A DNA stretch of 64,000 nucleotides from Pantoea deleyi (GTDB lineage Bacteria; Pseudomonadota; Gammaproteobacteria; Enterobacterales; Enterobacteriaceae), in the NCBI RefSeq assembly GCF_022647325.1, contig NZ_CP071405.1, forward strand, positions 3,782,001-3,846,000. Direction: 5' to 3'. Below, piece by piece: positions 13,639 through 29,916 of this stretch (position 1 is its first letter; each line of letters begins with the position of its first letter). Below the pieces are notes generated by a model. That model worked only from the letters and a program-made list of their open reading frames with translations. It made no database searches and was not told the DNA's origin. The position numbers and the translations under genes were made by a program.

Positions 13639-14409
13639 TCACGCTTCTGCGCGGCACAGGGCGACGGTATCTTCAATCAGGCGGCGTGCCACGGTGCCCG
13701 GCGGAGGCAGCAGCGGCAGATCGTCGAACCGGAACCAGGCCGCATCCAGCAGCTCTTTGCCGTCGTGCTGCAGATCGCCGCTCTCATACTCCGCCATAAA
13801 GGCGGTCATCAGCGATTGCGGGAAGGGCCACGGCTGGGAGGTCACGTAACGGACATTTTTGATGCGGATATTGCTCTCTTCCATCACCTCACGGGCGACG
13901 GCCTGCTCCAGCGTTTCGCCGACTTCGACAAACCCCGCCAGCACGGTGTAGACCTTGTTGCGATGCCGGGCATGGTTTGCCAGCAGGATCTCATCGCCGC
14001 GGCGGATAGCCACAATGATGCAGGGCGCGATCTGTGGATAGTAGCGTTCGCGGCAGTGACTGCACAGGCAGGCAAATTCATGTTTGCTGTGGTGCATTTC
14101 ATGCCCGCAGTAGCCGCACCAGCGATGAGAGCGGTAGAACTCTGCCAGCTGCACGCCGCGCCCGGCCAGCTGAAACAGTTCCACATCCTGATCGATCAGC
14201 TGCCGTACCGAAAACATATCGGCTGGACGCGGCTCGCAAATCAGCCAGACTTTTTCACCCTGCCACTCCCCAATCGTCCGGGCTTTACTGCCCGTTAAGC
14301 CAAATTTTTCGGCGTTTCCGTGGGGTAAATCACCTTGTGGCAACCAAAGTTTCTGTTCATGGCTGACAATCCACCATCCAGCGTCTACGCTTGAGATTTC
14401 GCATTGCAT
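13639..14409 (-). CDS. nudC: NAD(H) pyrophosphatase / RNA NAD-decapping hydrolase NudC
   Basis: Nudix hydrolase that cleaves NAD(H) and removes the NAD cap from RNA 5' ends. 256 residues (257 in E. coli). The four zinc ligands are CGYCGHE (about 98-101) and CSHC (about 116-119). The Nudix box runs [20 protein letters not shown] (about 158-177), followed by SNI, so the usual glycine of the REUxEExGU consensus is Asn here while all metal-binding glutamates are kept. The NudC-subfamily motif SQPWPFPQS is intact (about 192-200). It is divergent from rsd. Confidence 0.96.
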   Translation of the reverse strand: MQCEISSVDAGWWIVSHEQKLWLPQGDLPHGNAEKFGLTGSKARTIGEWQGEKVWLICEPRPADMFSVRQLIDQDVELFQLAGRGVQLAEFYRSHRWCGYCGHEMHHSKHEFACLCSHCRERYYPQIAPCIIVAIRRGDEILLANHARHRNKVYTVLAGFVEVGETLEQAVAREVMEESNIRIKNVRYVTSQPWPFPQSLMTAFMAEYESGDLQHDGKELLDAAWFRFDDLPLLPPPGTVARRLIEDTVALCRAEA

Positions 14410-14498
14410 TTATTTCGTCATCCTTAGCGTCAAATCGCACGCTGAAGCCCTGATGTTAAGTGTGTAGATAAACAACTATAACTCACATGGAGTTAGAT

Positions 14499-15005
14499 AT
14501 GCTTAACCAGTTAGAAGTCCTGGCTGAACGCGTAGGTGGCAGTAATGAACTGGTCGATTCATGGCTTGAAGCCCGTCGTCAGCTCCTGGTGAACTATTAT
14601 CACCTCGTCGGTCTTAAACCCAACAAAGAGGCGCTGACGCGTCTGGATGAGCAGGCGCTGGACAACTTCTGTCACGGTCTGGTCGATTACCTCTCTGCAG
14701 GTCACTTCAGCATCTATGAGCGCGTCATCAACGAGATGAGTGGCGACAGCCCGATGATTGCCGCCGCGCAGATCTACCCGCCGCTGGAAGCGAACACCGA
14801 GCGTCTGATGCAGCTGTATGATGGTCACCTGCAGCAGGCGATTGACGATGAGAACTGCATGACCTTCCAGCAGGCGCTGTCCGAAGTGGGCGAAGTGCTG
14901 GAAGCGCGCTTTACGCTGGAAGATAAGCTGATTCAGCTTGCGTGGGATAATCAGCTGGCCAAACCGCCCGTTGCCAACGACAGCCAGATTGCCCGTCCGG
15001 CGTAA
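14499..15005 (+). CDS. rsd: Regulator of sigma D, Rsd (anti-sigma-70 factor)
   Basis: Binds region 4 of sigma-70 and reduces its availability in stationary phase. The 168-residue all-helical protein matches E. coli Rsd throughout, for example in ALDNFCHGLVDYLSAGHFSIYERV (fully conserved central block) and in EVLEARFTLEDKLIQLAWD. It carries an extended C-terminus (about ten residues) compared with E. coli. The start at 14499 is chosen over the in-frame ATG at 14487 because GGAG sits eight bases before it. It stands alone between divergent nudC and the thiCE leader. Confidence 0.94.
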   Translation: MLNQLEVLAERVGGSNELVDSWLEARRQLLVNYYHLVGLKPNKEALTRLDEQALDNFCHGLVDYLSAGHFSIYERVINEMSGDSPMIAAAQIYPPLEANTERLMQLYDGHLQQAIDDENCMTFQQALSEVGEVLEARFTLEDKLIQLAWDNQLAKPPVANDSQIARPA

Positions 15006-15059
15006 TGCCGATTCACATCAGGGGTATTGTGATTATCCGGTAGCCCTTTTATGCTGAAC

Positions 15060-15094
15060 AGGTTCTGAGGCCGGTACGCCAAAGGACCTTTTTT
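15060..15094 (+). terminator. Possible rsd terminator
   Basis: AGGTTC and GGACCT can pair (one G-U) across a 19-base loop and are followed by TTTTTT. The stem is short, so this is tentative. It lies 55 bases after rsd. Confidence 0.4.
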
Positions 15095-15152
15095 ATTTGT
15101 GCGTTGAAATATCACGTTTTTACCGCTGAGGCCGCGCTAAGCGCCCGCGTAA

Positions 15153-17267
<2,115 letters not shown>

Positions 17268-17269
17268 CG

Positions 17270-17905
17270 ATGCCTGCATTTCCTGCTACCGCCCCGCGCC
17301 TGGGGCTTTATCCGGTGGTTGACAGCCCCGACTGGATCGCACGCCTGCTGGAGGCGGGCGTCCGCACGATCCAGCTGCGCATAAAAGATCAGCCCGAGGC
17401 GATCGCTGAGCCTGCCATCGCGCAGGCGATTGCGCTGGCTCAGCGCTACGATGCGCGCCTGTTTATCAACGATTACTGGGCGCTGGCGATAAAGCATCGG
17501 GCCTATGGCGTCCATCTGGGTCAGGAGGACCTGGATATCGCCGATCTTGACCGCATTCGGCAGGCCGGCTTACGGCTGGGGATCTCAACCCATGATGATG
17601 CGGAACTGGATCGCGCCCTGGCGATCCAGCCCTCTTACATCGCGCTGGGCCATATCTTCCCGACTCAGACCAAAGCGATGCCGTCTGCGCCACAGGGCCT
17701 CGAGCAGCTGAAACAGCATCTGGCCCGCCTGACCGACATCCCTACCGTGGCGATTGGCGGGATCTCGATAGCCCGTGCGCCCGGGGTGCTGGCCACTGGC
17801 GTGGGCAGCATTGCGGTGGTGAGCGCGATTACTCAGGCGGAGGACTGGCGTGCCGCAACCGCGACGCTGCTGGCGCTGACCGAAGGCGATGGGCAGGCAT
17901 GCTGA
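17270..17905 (+). CDS. thiE: Thiamine phosphate synthase ThiE
   Basis: Couples HMP-pyrophosphate with thiazole phosphate to form thiamine phosphate. The 211-residue TIM-barrel shows QLRIKD (about 36-41), [10 protein letters not shown] with the Mg-binding Asp (about 64-73), [20 protein letters not shown], and the phosphate-binding VAIGGIS (about 161-167). It lies two bases after thiC behind GGAGGATTAACG, under the TPP riboswitch. In E. coli it is followed by thiFSGH; here those genes are missing from the locus, so the thiazole moiety must be made by genes elsewhere or salvaged. Confidence 0.96.
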   Translation: MPAFPATAPRLGLYPVVDSPDWIARLLEAGVRTIQLRIKDQPEAIAEPAIAQAIALAQRYDARLFINDYWALAIKHRAYGVHLGQEDLDIADLDRIRQAGLRLGISTHDDAELDRALAIQPSYIALGHIFPTQTKAMPSAPQGLEQLKQHLARLTDIPTVAIGGISIARAPGVLATGVGSIAVVSAITQAEDWRAATATLLALTEGDGQAC

Positions 17906-18033
17906 GACCTGTCCCGCAGCGCGACGGCAAAACGGGTAACACCGGTACGCTCTGCGGAAAGCCTGTCGCAGAAGAGAACGTTGCCGCTGGCGTGTGCTGG
18001 TGCGGCAGCTTAACGTGGACGTCGTCAGGTTAA
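17899..18033 (+). CDS. Possible small ORF overlapping the thiE end (44 codons)
   Basis: An ATG at 17899 overlaps the thiE stop (ATGCTGA) and opens a 44-codon frame ending at TAA 18033. The peptide starts [10 protein letters not shown] and contains LCGKP, then NVAAG and VCWCGSLTW. The LCG...CWC pattern recalls small cysteine-rich CWC-family proteins, but the first CP pair and the second cysteine pair of that family are not seen, so it may be chance, or a truncated remnant. The stop-start overlap would allow translational coupling with thiE. Unproven; function unknown. Confidence 0.25.
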   Translation: MLRPVPQRDGKTGNTGTLCGKPVAEENVAAGVCWCGSLTWTSSG

Positions 18034-18084
18034 GGTTATCTGACCAAGGCCGGTTCACTCCTCTTGCCGGCCCTGCCTCCTTGT

Positions 18085-19542
18085 TCACGATGTCAGCGCG
18101 GAGGCCGGGCCTGGCGTCTCATGCTGGCAGGCGATCATCGCGCGTTCAACGGCCGCCCCGACCTGCGCCAGTGCCTGTTCAGTCTGTTCGGTAACGGGCA
18201 GGCCGTAGTTCAGACGCAGGCAGTTACGGTATTTACCTGAGGCGGAAAACAGCGAACCTACGGCGATCTGTATTTTCGACTCGCGCAGTTCACGGTTGAG
18301 CCGGACCGCATCGAAGGCGTCGGGAAGTTCGATCCACATCAGAAAACCGCCCTGAGGCCGCGACACGCAGATGCCACAGGGAAAGTAGTGGCGTACCCAG
18401 CAGCTGAAGCGTTCATAGTTGCGGTGATAGATCTGCCGCATCCGGCGCAGATGGGGCTGATAATGTCCCTGACGGATAAATTCGGAGACCGCATGCTGAG
18501 GCTGCGTGGCGGTGGAACCGGTGACGATATATTTCATATGCAGCACGCGATCGCGATAGCGGCCGGGAACCACCCAGCCGACCCGTAAACCCGGTGCCAG
18601 CGTTTTAGAAAAGGAGCTGCAGAGCAGAACCCGGCCGTCCAGATCAAACGCTTTAATGGCCGGTGGCCGTGGATAGTCCCAGGCCAGCTCACCATACACA
18701 TCATCTTCAATGATCGCGGCATCGAACCGCTGCGCCAGCGCCAGCAACGCCCGCTTACGCGACTCCGGCATGATAAAACCCAGCGGATTATTACAGTTCG
18801 GCACGACCACAACGGCCTTGATCGGCCATTGATCAAAGGCCAGCTCCAGCGCCTCCAGACTGATGCCGGTCGCCGCATCGGTCGGGATCTCGATGGCGCG
18901 GATGCCAAAGCCGCGCAGCGTCTGCATAATGCCGTGAAACGAAGGCGACTCGACGGCAATGATGTCACCCGGCTCGCAGACCGCCCGGACGGCAACGGAT
19001 AACGCTTCGTGACAGCCGGTGGTGATCACAATGTCATCGGCCGTAAGCTGGCAGCCGCTGTCGATCGCCAGCCGGGCAATCTGCTGCCGCAGTGCAAGTA
19101 CGCCATAGAGATTGTCATAGTTGAGCAACGCGGTTTCCTGCTTCTGGGCCTGGCGGCTGAACGCTTTCCAGAGTGGCTTAAGCGTTGGCTGCGTCAGATC
19201 GGGCATCCCGCTACCCAGCTGCAGGACATCCTCTTCCAGACGTCCATTAATCAGCTCCAGCACTGCATCCCACTGCGTTACCTCCACCGGCCGCTGCACG
19301 GGGCGCGTCAGCGCCGGGATCGGCGGCGCCGCTTTGCAGGATGCAACAAAGTAGCCGGAGCGTGACTGCGGCGTGATCATCTGCTTCTCTTCCAGCAGAT
19401 GGTAAGCCTGCTGCACGGTACTGATACTGACGCCATGTTCAGCGCTAAGGGTTCGTACCGACGGCAGGCGTTCGCCACTGCGGTATAAGCCCTGTTCAAT
19501 GCGCTGAGCCAGCAGCGAAGCCAGATGTTCATAACGGGTCAT
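18085..19542 (-). CDS. yjiR: MocR-family (GntR/aminotransferase) transcription regulator, YjiR-like
   Basis: 485 residues in two parts: an N-terminal GntR winged helix (about 1-75, ERLPSVRTLSAEHGVSISTVQQAYHLLEE) and a fold-type-I aminotransferase-like domain (about 105-470) with TTGCHEALS, PNCNNPLGF, EDDVYGELAWDYPRP and the PLP-lysine motif SSFSKTLAPGLRVGW (about 315-329). Sequence and the adjacent DUF1127 gene make it a counterpart of E. coli YjiR, whose effector and targets are not known. It is convergent with thiE and divergent from the yjiS-like gene; a 15-bp palindrome and related repeats lie in the shared upstream region. In E. coli this pair is at a different map position. Confidence 0.88.
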   Translation of the reverse strand: MTRYEHLASLLAQRIEQGLYRSGERLPSVRTLSAEHGVSISTVQQAYHLLEEKQMITPQSRSGYFVASCKAAPPIPALTRPVQRPVEVTQWDAVLELINGRLEEDVLQLGSGMPDLTQPTLKPLWKAFSRQAQKQETALLNYDNLYGVLALRQQIARLAIDSGCQLTADDIVITTGCHEALSVAVRAVCEPGDIIAVESPSFHGIMQTLRGFGIRAIEIPTDAATGISLEALELAFDQWPIKAVVVVPNCNNPLGFIMPESRKRALLALAQRFDAAIIEDDVYGELAWDYPRPPAIKAFDLDGRVLLCSSFSKTLAPGLRVGWVVPGRYRDRVLHMKYIVTGSTATQPQHAVSEFIRQGHYQPHLRRMRQIYHRNYERFSCWVRHYFPCGICVSRPQGGFLMWIELPDAFDAVRLNRELRESKIQIAVGSLFSASGKYRNCLRLNYGLPVTEQTEQALAQVGAAVERAMIACQHETPGPASALTS

Positions 19543-19600
19543 TGTATTTACTCCGGCTCAGGTAGTGAGCAGTAACCAGTACAGTTGAGTCCCGTTTTTA

Positions 19601-19679
19601 CCATTCAGACCCCGTTTACCGCAATCTGTATGTTAAAAAAAGGTGATTTTTGAATCTGTATCATACAGACCGTTTTACG
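19601..19679. promoter_or_regulatory. Candidate MocR operator region between yjiR and yjiS
   Basis: A perfect 15-bp palindrome TCTGTATCATACAGA lies at 19655-19669. A half-site TCTGTAT recurs at 19625-19631, and two related direct repeats read CAGACCCCGTTTACC (19606-19620) and CAGACCGTTTTACG (19666-19679). MocR proteins usually bind repeated half-sites near their own promoters, so this is the likely operator; no binding data. Confidence 0.5.
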
Positions 19680-19713
19680 GAAAATAGCCTCTCACATCAC
19701 TGAGGGCACTATC

Positions 19714-19896
19714 ATGGGATACGATGAGAATCGCGCAGTTAAACCGTTTGCCGGCACGCCTTACCACCTGGTTCGTTTTCTGTGGCGCTGTTTCAGACGC
19801 TGGCAGCGGCGGCGGGAAACCTCTGCCATTCTGTCGAAGCTGAGTGACCAGCAGCTCAGGGATATTGGCATCCGCCGCAATGAGTGGAAGGCCTGA
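19714..19896 (+). CDS. yjiS: DUF1127 small protein, YjiS-like
   Basis: 60 residues, strongly basic in the middle (WRCFRRWQRRRE) and ending in the DUF1127 core LSKLSDQQLRDIGIRRNEWKA (about 40-60). Members are short Arg-rich proteins; some in alpha-proteobacteria act in RNA turnover and phosphate metabolism, but the function of YjiS is unknown. GAGG stands nine bases before the ATG. It is divergent from the yjiR-like regulator, exactly as in E. coli, and ends at the terminator shared with rpoC. The regulator probably controls it, which is an inference from arrangement. Confidence 0.85.
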   Translation: MGYDENRAVKPFAGTPYHLVRFLWRCFRRWQRRRETSAILSKLSDQQLRDIGIRRNEWKA

Positions 19897-19903
19897 AAAA
19901 AGC

Positions 19904-19937
19904 GAAAAAAAAACCCTGCCGGAGCAGGGTTTTTTAT
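19904..19937. terminator. Bidirectional terminator between yjiS and rpoC
   Basis: Stem CCCTGC / GCAGGG with loop CGGA (19914-19929) is flanked by nine A on one side and six T on the other, so it can end both the rightward yjiS transcript and the leftward rpoBC transcript. Confidence 0.88.
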
Positions 19938-19951
19938 CAGACAAAGGACGA

Positions 19952-24175
<4,224 letters not shown>

Positions 24176-24304
24176 GGATTAGCTCCCGTCGGAGTGAGAC
24201 TCAGGGGGCGTCCAACCGAAATTGAACGCCCCGTAACCAGTACAATTGCGAGCGCTTTAAACCCGGCGCTTTCAGGCAACGGCGAACCGCTGCCTGAAAT
24301 GGGG

Positions 24305-27300
24305 TTACTCGTCTTCCAGCTCGATGTTGATACCCAGCGAGCGAATCTCTTTCAACAGTACGTTGAAGGATTCCGGCATGCCCGGTTCCATCTGATGGTT
24401 GCCGTCAACGATGTTTTTATACATCTTGGTACGGCCGTTGACGTCATCAGACTTAACGGTAAGCATTTCCTGCAGGGTATACGCGGCACCGTAAGCTTCC
24501 AGTGCCCATACTTCCATCTCACCAAAGCGCTGACCACCGAACTGCGCCTTACCACCCAGCGGCTGCTGAGTAACCAGGCTGTAGGAACCGGTAGAACGTG
24601 CATGCATCTTGTCATCAACCAGGTGGTTAAGTTTCAGCATGTACATGTAGCCAACGGTTACCTGACGTTCGAACTGCTCACCGGTACGGCCGTCAAACAG
24701 GGTAATCTGACCGGAAGAAGGCAGGCCGCCGAGCTGTAACAGCTCTTTGATCTCACTCTCTTTCGCGCCATCAAACACCGGCGTAGCGATTGGCATACCT
24801 TTCTTCAGGTTCTCAGCCAGACGCAGAACTTCGTCATCGGAGAAGGTGTTCAGGTCAACTCTCTGACGCAGATCGGTACCCAGGTCATAGGCGCGCTGGA
24901 TGAATTCGCGCAGTTTCGCGACTTCTTCCTGCTTCTTAAGCATGGCGTTGATCTTCTCGCCGATGCCTTTCGCTGCCATTCCCAGGTGGGTTTCCAGAAT
25001 CTGACCGATGTTCATACGTGATGGTACGCCCAGCGGGTTCAGAACGATGTCTACCGGCGTGCCGTTTTCATCGTAAGGCATATCTTCAATCGGGTTGATC
25101 TTGGAGATAACACCTTTGTTACCGTGACGACCAGCCATTTTGTCACCCGGCTGAATCTGACGCTTAACGGCCAGATAAACCTTAACGATTTTCAGCACGC
25201 CTGGTGCCAGATCATCGCCCTGGGTGATCTTACGACGCTTACCTTCGAGCTTCTTCTCAAACTCGTGCTTCAGTTCGTCGTACTGCTCGGCCAGCTGTTC
25301 CAGCTGGTTTTGCTTCGCTTCGTCGTTCAGACCCAGTTCCAGCCAGCGCTCGCGCGGCAGCTTGTCCAGTTTGTCTGCTTCAACGCCACCGGAGATCAGG
25401 ACGTTCTGAATACGGCTGAACAGGCCCGCTTCCAGAATCTGCAGCTCTTCAGACAGGTCTTTCTTCGCCTGCTTCAGCTGCATCTCTTCGATTTCCAGCG
25501 CACGTTTGTCTTTTTCCACGCCATCGCGGGTAAAGACCTGAACGTCGATCACGGTGCCTGACACGCCATTCGGTACGCGCAGTGACGAATCTTTCACGTC
25601 AGAGGCTTTTTCACCGAAGATCGCGCGCAGCAGTTTCTCTTCTGGCGTCAGCTGGGTTTCACCTTTCGGCGTTACCTTACCCACCAGAATGTCACCACCG
25701 GTCACTTCAGCACCGATGTAGACGATGCCTGACTCATCCAGTTTAGAGAGTGCAGCTTCACCCACGTTCGGGATGTCAGCGGTGATCTCTTCCGGCCCCA
25801 GTTTGGTGTCACGCGACACGCAAGCCAGTTCCTGAATGTGGATAGTGGTAAAGCGATCTTCCTGCACCACGCGCTCGGAGACCAGGATGGAGTCTTCGAA
25901 GTTGTAACCGTTCCACGGCATGAACGCGACGCGCATGTTCTGACCCAGCGCCAGTTCACCCAGATCGGTGGACGGGCCATCAGCCAGCACATCACCACGT
26001 TCAACCGGCTCACCCAGAGAGACACATGGCATCTGGTTGATACAGGTGTTCTGGTTAGAACGGGTGTATTTGGTCAGGTTATAGATGTCGATACCGGCTT
26101 CGCCAGCATACATCTCATCTTCGTTCACCTTGATCACGATACGTGAGGCGTCAACGTACTGAACGGTACCGCCACGTTTGGCCACGGCGGTAACACCGGA
26201 GTCAACGGCAACAGCACGTTCCATACCGGTACCAACCAGCGGCTTATCAGCACGCAGAGTCGGAACGGCCTGACGTTGCATGTTCGCACCCATCAGAGCA
26301 CGGTTGGCGTCATCGTGTTCCAGGAACGGGATCAGGGATGCACCGACAGAAACCACCTGCTGGGTGGAAACGTCCATGTAGTCAACCTGATCGCGGCTGA
26401 ACAGGCTCGATTCGCCTTTGCTACGGCAGGTGACCAGGTCATCCACAAACGCGCCGTTGTCATCCAGCGGGGCGTTCGCCTGTGCGATAACGTAGTTACC
26501 CTCTTCGATAGCAGAGAGGTAATGAATCTCGTCAGAGACCAGGCCATCGATCACACGGCGATACGGGGTTTCAAGGAAACCGTACTCATTGGTCTGCGCA
26601 TAAACAGACAAGGAGTTGATCAGACCGATGTTCGGACCTTCCGGGGTCTCGATTGGGCAGACACGACCGTAGTGCGTTGGGTGTACGTCACGCACTTCGA
26701 AGCCGGCACGCTCACGAGTCAGACCACCCGGGCCGAGAGCAGAGATACGACGTTTGTGCGTGATCTCTGACAGCGGGTTGTTCTGGTCCATAAACTGAGA
26801 CAGCTGGCTTGAACCAAAGAACTCTTTCACCGCGGCCGAAATCGGCTTGGCGTTGATCATGTCCTGTGGCATCAGGGTATCCAGATCGCCCAGTGACAGA
26901 CGCTCTTTAACCGCACGCTCAACACGTACCAGACCTACGCGGAACTGGTTCTCAGCCATTTCGCCGACTGAACGAATACGACGGTTGCCGAGGTGGTCGA
27001 TATCGTCCACTTCGCCTTTACCGTTACGGATGTCGATCAGCTTCTTCATCACTTCGATGATGTCTTCTTTGCTCAGGATACCTGAACCTTCGATTTCATC
27101 ACGCAGCAATGAGCGGTTGAATTTCATACGGCCGACAGCAGACAGGTCGTAACGATCTTCAGAGAAGAACAGGTTTTCGAACAGGTTCTCTGCGGCTTCA
27201 CGCGTTGGCGGCTCACCAGGACGCATCATGCGGTAGATCTCAACCAGGGCGCTCAGGCGATCGCTGGTTGGGTCAACACGCAGGGTCTCAGACATATATG

Positions 27301-28333
27301 GACCGTGGTCCAGATCGTTGGTGAACAGCGTTTCGATGCGCTTGTGACCGGACTGGCTCAGTTTCGCCAGCAGATCCAGCGACAGCTCCATGTTCGCTGC
27401 AACAATCAGCTCACCGGTGCTCTCATCGATGTAATCTTTAGCGACCACTTTGCCCGCGATATATTCAACCGGGACTTCGATGTGCTGAATGCCATCTTTT
27501 TCCAGCTGACGGATATGGCGCGCAGTGATGCGGCGACCTTTTTCGACGTAGACGGTGCCGTTCGCTTCGATATCGAAGGTCGCAGTTTCACCGCGCAGGC
27601 GCTCAGGCACCAGCTCCATCTGCAGCTTGTTGTCACGGATTTCAAAGACCACTTTCTCAAAGAAGAGATCGAGGATCTGAGGCGTCGTGAACTGTAACGC
27701 ACGCAGGATGATAGTGGCCGGCAGCTTACGACGACGGTCAATACGGACAAACAGGTTATCTTTCGGGTCAAACTCAAAGTCGAGCCATGAACCGCGGTAA
27801 GGGATGATACGTGCGTTATAAAGCACTTTACCCGAAGAGTGGGTTTTACCCTTATCGCTATCAAAGAACACGCCAGGACTACGGTGCAGCTGAGAAACGA
27901 TAACGCGCTCGGTACCATTGATGACAAAGGTACCGTTGTCGGTCATGAGCGGAATTTCGCCCATGTAGACTTCTTGTTCTTTAATATCTTTTACGGTGCC
28001 TTCTGGCGCTTCGCGCTCATAGATCACCAGACGCAGTTTCACGCGCAGCGGTGCCGAATAGGTCACGCCACGGATCTGACACTCTTTCACGTCAAAGACA
28101 GGTTCGCCCAGGCGATAGCTGACATACTGCAGCTCAGAGTTGCCGCTGTAGCTCGCAATAGGGAATACAGAGCGGAATGCAGCTTCCAGCCCGTACTGAC
28201 CTTCTGGATCTTGCTCGATAAACTTCTGGAACGAGTCGAGCTGGATGGAAAGGAGATAAGGTATGTCCAGTACTTGTGGACGTTTACCAAAATCCTTACG
28301 AATACGTTTTTTCTCGGTATAGGAGTAAACCAT
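24305..28333 (-). CDS. rpoB: DNA-directed RNA polymerase subunit beta (RpoB)
   Basis: Second-largest RNA polymerase subunit; with beta' it forms the active-site cleft. 1342 residues, identical in length to E. coli. The rifampicin pocket reads [20 protein letters not shown] then [12 protein letters not shown] (about 506-537), with Asp516, His526 and Ser531 in their sensitive form, so no resistance change is seen. Conserved [18 protein letters not shown] segment ([18 protein letters not shown], about 1057-1074) is present and the C-terminus ends [11 protein letters not shown]. It is expressed from the rplJ promoter through the rplL-rpoB attenuator. Confidence 0.99.
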   Translation of the reverse strand: MVYSYTEKKRIRKDFGKRPQVLDIPYLLSIQLDSFQKFIEQDPEGQYGLEAAFRSVFPIASYSGNSELQYVSYRLGEPVFDVKECQIRGVTYSAPLRVKLRLVIYEREAPEGTVKDIKEQEVYMGEIPLMTDNGTFVINGTERVIVSQLHRSPGVFFDSDKGKTHSSGKVLYNARIIPYRGSWLDFEFDPKDNLFVRIDRRRKLPATIILRALQFTTPQILDLFFEKVVFEIRDNKLQMELVPERLRGETATFDIEANGTVYVEKGRRITARHIRQLEKDGIQHIEVPVEYIAGKVVAKDYIDESTGELIVAANMELSLDLLAKLSQSGHKRIETLFTNDLDHGPYMSETLRVDPTSDRLSALVEIYRMMRPGEPPTREAAENLFENLFFSEDRYDLSAVGRMKFNRSLLRDEIEGSGILSKEDIIEVMKKLIDIRNGKGEVDDIDHLGNRRIRSVGEMAENQFRVGLVRVERAVKERLSLGDLDTLMPQDMINAKPISAAVKEFFGSSQLSQFMDQNNPLSEITHKRRISALGPGGLTRERAGFEVRDVHPTHYGRVCPIETPEGPNIGLINSLSVYAQTNEYGFLETPYRRVIDGLVSDEIHYLSAIEEGNYVIAQANAPLDDNGAFVDDLVTCRSKGESSLFSRDQVDYMDVSTQQVVSVGASLIPFLEHDDANRALMGANMQRQAVPTLRADKPLVGTGMERAVAVDSGVTAVAKRGGTVQYVDASRIVIKVNEDEMYAGEAGIDIYNLTKYTRSNQNTCINQMPCVSLGEPVERGDVLADGPSTDLGELALGQNMRVAFMPWNGYNFEDSILVSERVVQEDRFTTIHIQELACVSRDTKLGPEEITADIPNVGEAALSKLDESGIVYIGAEVTGGDILVGKVTPKGETQLTPEEKLLRAIFGEKASDVKDSSLRVPNGVSGTVIDVQVFTRDGVEKDKRALEIEEMQLKQAKKDLSEELQILEAGLFSRIQNVLISGGVEADKLDKLPRERWLELGLNDEAKQNQLEQLAEQYDELKHEFEKKLEGKRRKITQGDDLAPGVLKIVKVYLAVKRQIQPGDKMAGRHGNKGVISKINPIEDMPYDENGTPVDIVLNPLGVPSRMNIGQILETHLGMAAKGIGEKINAMLKKQEEVAKLREFIQRAYDLGTDLRQRVDLNTFSDDEVLRLAENLKKGMPIATPVFDGAKESEIKELLQLGGLPSSGQITLFDGRTGEQFERQVTVGYMYMLKLNHLVDDKMHARSTGSYSLVTQQPLGGKAQFGGQRFGEMEVWALEAYGAAYTLQEMLTVKSDDVNGRTKMYKNIVDGNHQMEPGMPESFNVLLKEIRSLGINIELEDE

Positions 28334-28662
28334 AGGGTTCCTCAGCTAGCTGACAAGTCGACCCACGCTGTCCGTCCTGACAGGACAGTTCATGCAACAC
28401 GATTTTGTTTGATTCACTGGCTGCGGGGCAGCAGTGCAATACCTCTTTCTATCACGCTTAAATCATTTCATCGCTTTTGCGAAGGCAGGGAACCCACTCA
28501 GGAAAGCGGTATATTAAGTCGTCGATAGAGAAAGATATTGAAGAGTAGCAATGGACAAACAGTGTGAAACCCCATTGAAACCCTGTAGCGCAAAAAGGCT
28601 GGTGACCAAAAAGTCACCAGCCATCAGTCTGAAACTACTCAGACTGCAACCCGAGGGTTGTC
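28334..28662 (-). promoter_or_regulatory. rplL-rpoB intergenic region
   Basis: 329 bases without a gene. It contains the attenuator hairpin next to rplL and, toward rpoB, about 200 bases of leader. In E. coli the equivalent segment holds an RNase III processing site and reduces rpoBC transcription relative to ribosomal protein genes; the size and the hairpin support the same design here. Confidence 0.6.
28592..28622 (-). terminator. rplL-rpoB attenuator hairpin
   Basis: Minus-strand GGCTGGTGAC, loop, GTCACCAGCC followed by TTTTTG: a perfect 10-bp stem, 41 bases after rplL. It acts in E. coli as a partial terminator letting about one transcript in five reach rpoBC; the strength here is not known. 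Confidence 0.85.
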
Positions 28663-29025
28663 TTACTTAACTTCAACTTCAGCGCCAGCTTCTTTCAGAG
28701 CAGCTTCAAGTGCAGCTGCGTCGTCTTTGCTGATGCCTTCTTTGATCACGCCAGTTGCTTCAACCAGATCTTTGGCTTCTTTCAGGCCCAGACCAGTTGC
28801 AGTACGTACGGCTTTGATTACTGCTACTTTGTTCGCGCCAACAGCTTTCAGTACGACGTCGAATTCAGTTTTTTCTTCAACAGCTTCAGCCGGGCCCGCA
28901 GCAACAGCTACAGCAGCAGCAGCAGAAACGCCGAATTTTTCTTCCATAGCAGAAACCAGCTCAACTACTTCCATTACGGACATAGCTGCAACAGCTTCCA
29001 GAATTTGGTCTTTAGTGATAGACAT
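28663..29025 (-). CDS. rplL: Ribosomal protein bL12 (L7/L12)
   Basis: Stalk protein that recruits translation factors to the 50S subunit, present as dimers on L10. 120 residues (121 in E. coli including the initiator). An N-terminal dimerisation helix ([32 protein letters not shown]), an Ala/Val-rich hinge (about 35-50) and the globular domain [23 protein letters not shown]...[13 protein letters not shown] are all present. It lies 66 bases after rplJ and is translated from the same message under L10 feedback. Confidence 0.98.
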   Translation of the reverse strand: MSITKDQILEAVAAMSVMEVVELVSAMEEKFGVSAAAAVAVAAGPAEAVEEKTEFDVVLKAVGANKVAVIKAVRTATGLGLKEAKDLVEATGVIKEGISKDDAAALEAALKEAGAEVEVK

Positions 29026-29091
29026 AACAATTGTTCCTAAGAATCAGAAAAAGTTTATACGTTAGCAAACACGAAGGAAAAGAGGCTGGCC

Positions 29092-29589
29092 TTAAGCCGC
29101 TTCTTTTGCGTCGCGTACAGCAGCCAGAGTGCGGACCAGTTTGCCAGCAGCGGCTTCTTTCATGGTCGACATCAGACGTGCCAGTGCTTCTTCGTAGGTC
29201 GGCAGCGTTGCCAGACGGTCAATATTGGCCGCCGTGATCAGCTCACCTTCAAAGGCTGCAGCTTTGACCTCAAATTTTGCATTCGCTTTCGCGAAATCTT
29301 TGAACAGACGAGCAGCAGCGCCCGGGTGTTCCATAGAATATGCAATCAGGGTCGGACCAACAAACGTGTCTTTCAGGCACTCAAACTGAGTACCTTCAAC
29401 GACGCGGCGCAGCAGGGTGTTACGAACAACACGCATGTAAACGCCAGCTTCACGACCTGCTTTACGCAGTTCGGTCATTTTATCAACGGTAACGCCACGG
29501 GAATCCGCAACAACCGCTGAAAGCGCACCTTTGGCTACTTCGCTGACTTCAGCAACAATCGCTTGTTTGTCTTGAAGATTTAATGCCAT
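29092..29589 (-). CDS. rplJ: Ribosomal protein uL10
   Basis: Base of the ribosomal stalk; binds 23S rRNA and carries the L7/L12 dimers. 165 residues as in E. coli. Starts [25 protein letters not shown]; contains [17 protein letters not shown] and [13 protein letters not shown] in the rRNA-binding part; the C-terminal helix [26 protein letters not shown] binds L7/L12. It has its own promoter and a long leader that serves for feedback by the L10-L12 complex. Confidence 0.98.
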   Translation of the reverse strand: MALNLQDKQAIVAEVSEVAKGALSAVVADSRGVTVDKMTELRKAGREAGVYMRVVRNTLLRRVVEGTQFECLKDTFVGPTLIAYSMEHPGAAARLFKDFAKANAKFEVKAAAFEGELITAANIDRLATLPTYEEALARLMSTMKEAAAGKLVRTLAAVRDAKEAA

Positions 29590-29916
29590 TAGCTTTTGCT
29601 CCTGGATTTGACCGGGAAAGGATTTCCCCGGAACTCACTTCACTTATCCCCCCGAAGGAAAATAAGCGCTCGAACACGGTGAGCAGAATCCAGCTAAGAA
29701 AAAATTCTTTTGGTTCTGTCACCGTCTACGCAGGATATTAAGCCATTTATCCGGAGATAAGCGGCTCCTGCGGTCTTGGACGGAGGCCAGGATAAGGCCT
29801 GGCTCCAACCTAAATTCTGTGCGACGCAGCAGAGTCAGAGGGAAAAGCGATAACGCCCTACTCCGTTCCGGCTCTCTGGTGTCCTGTTCTGCTAATAACA
29901 GAACAACGGGCGTAAG
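29590..29916 (-). promoter_or_regulatory. rplJ mRNA leader (L10-L12 feedback region)
   Basis: About 330 transcribed, untranslated bases between the rplJ promoter and its ATG, rich in inverted repeats (for example GTTCTGTTATTAGCAGAAC and GGAGCCAGGCCTTATCCTGGCCTCC on the minus strand). In E. coli this leader binds L10-(L12)4 and sequesters the rplJ ribosome site. The same role is inferred from size, position and structure. Confidence 0.7.

Noticed and set aside
17906..18084. Pseudogene remnants of thiF, thiS, thiG or thiH after thiE
   Set aside because: No frame on either strand resembles these proteins; the stretch holds only the small ORF noted and short inverted repeats such as GGCCGG / CCGGCC at 18048-18072.
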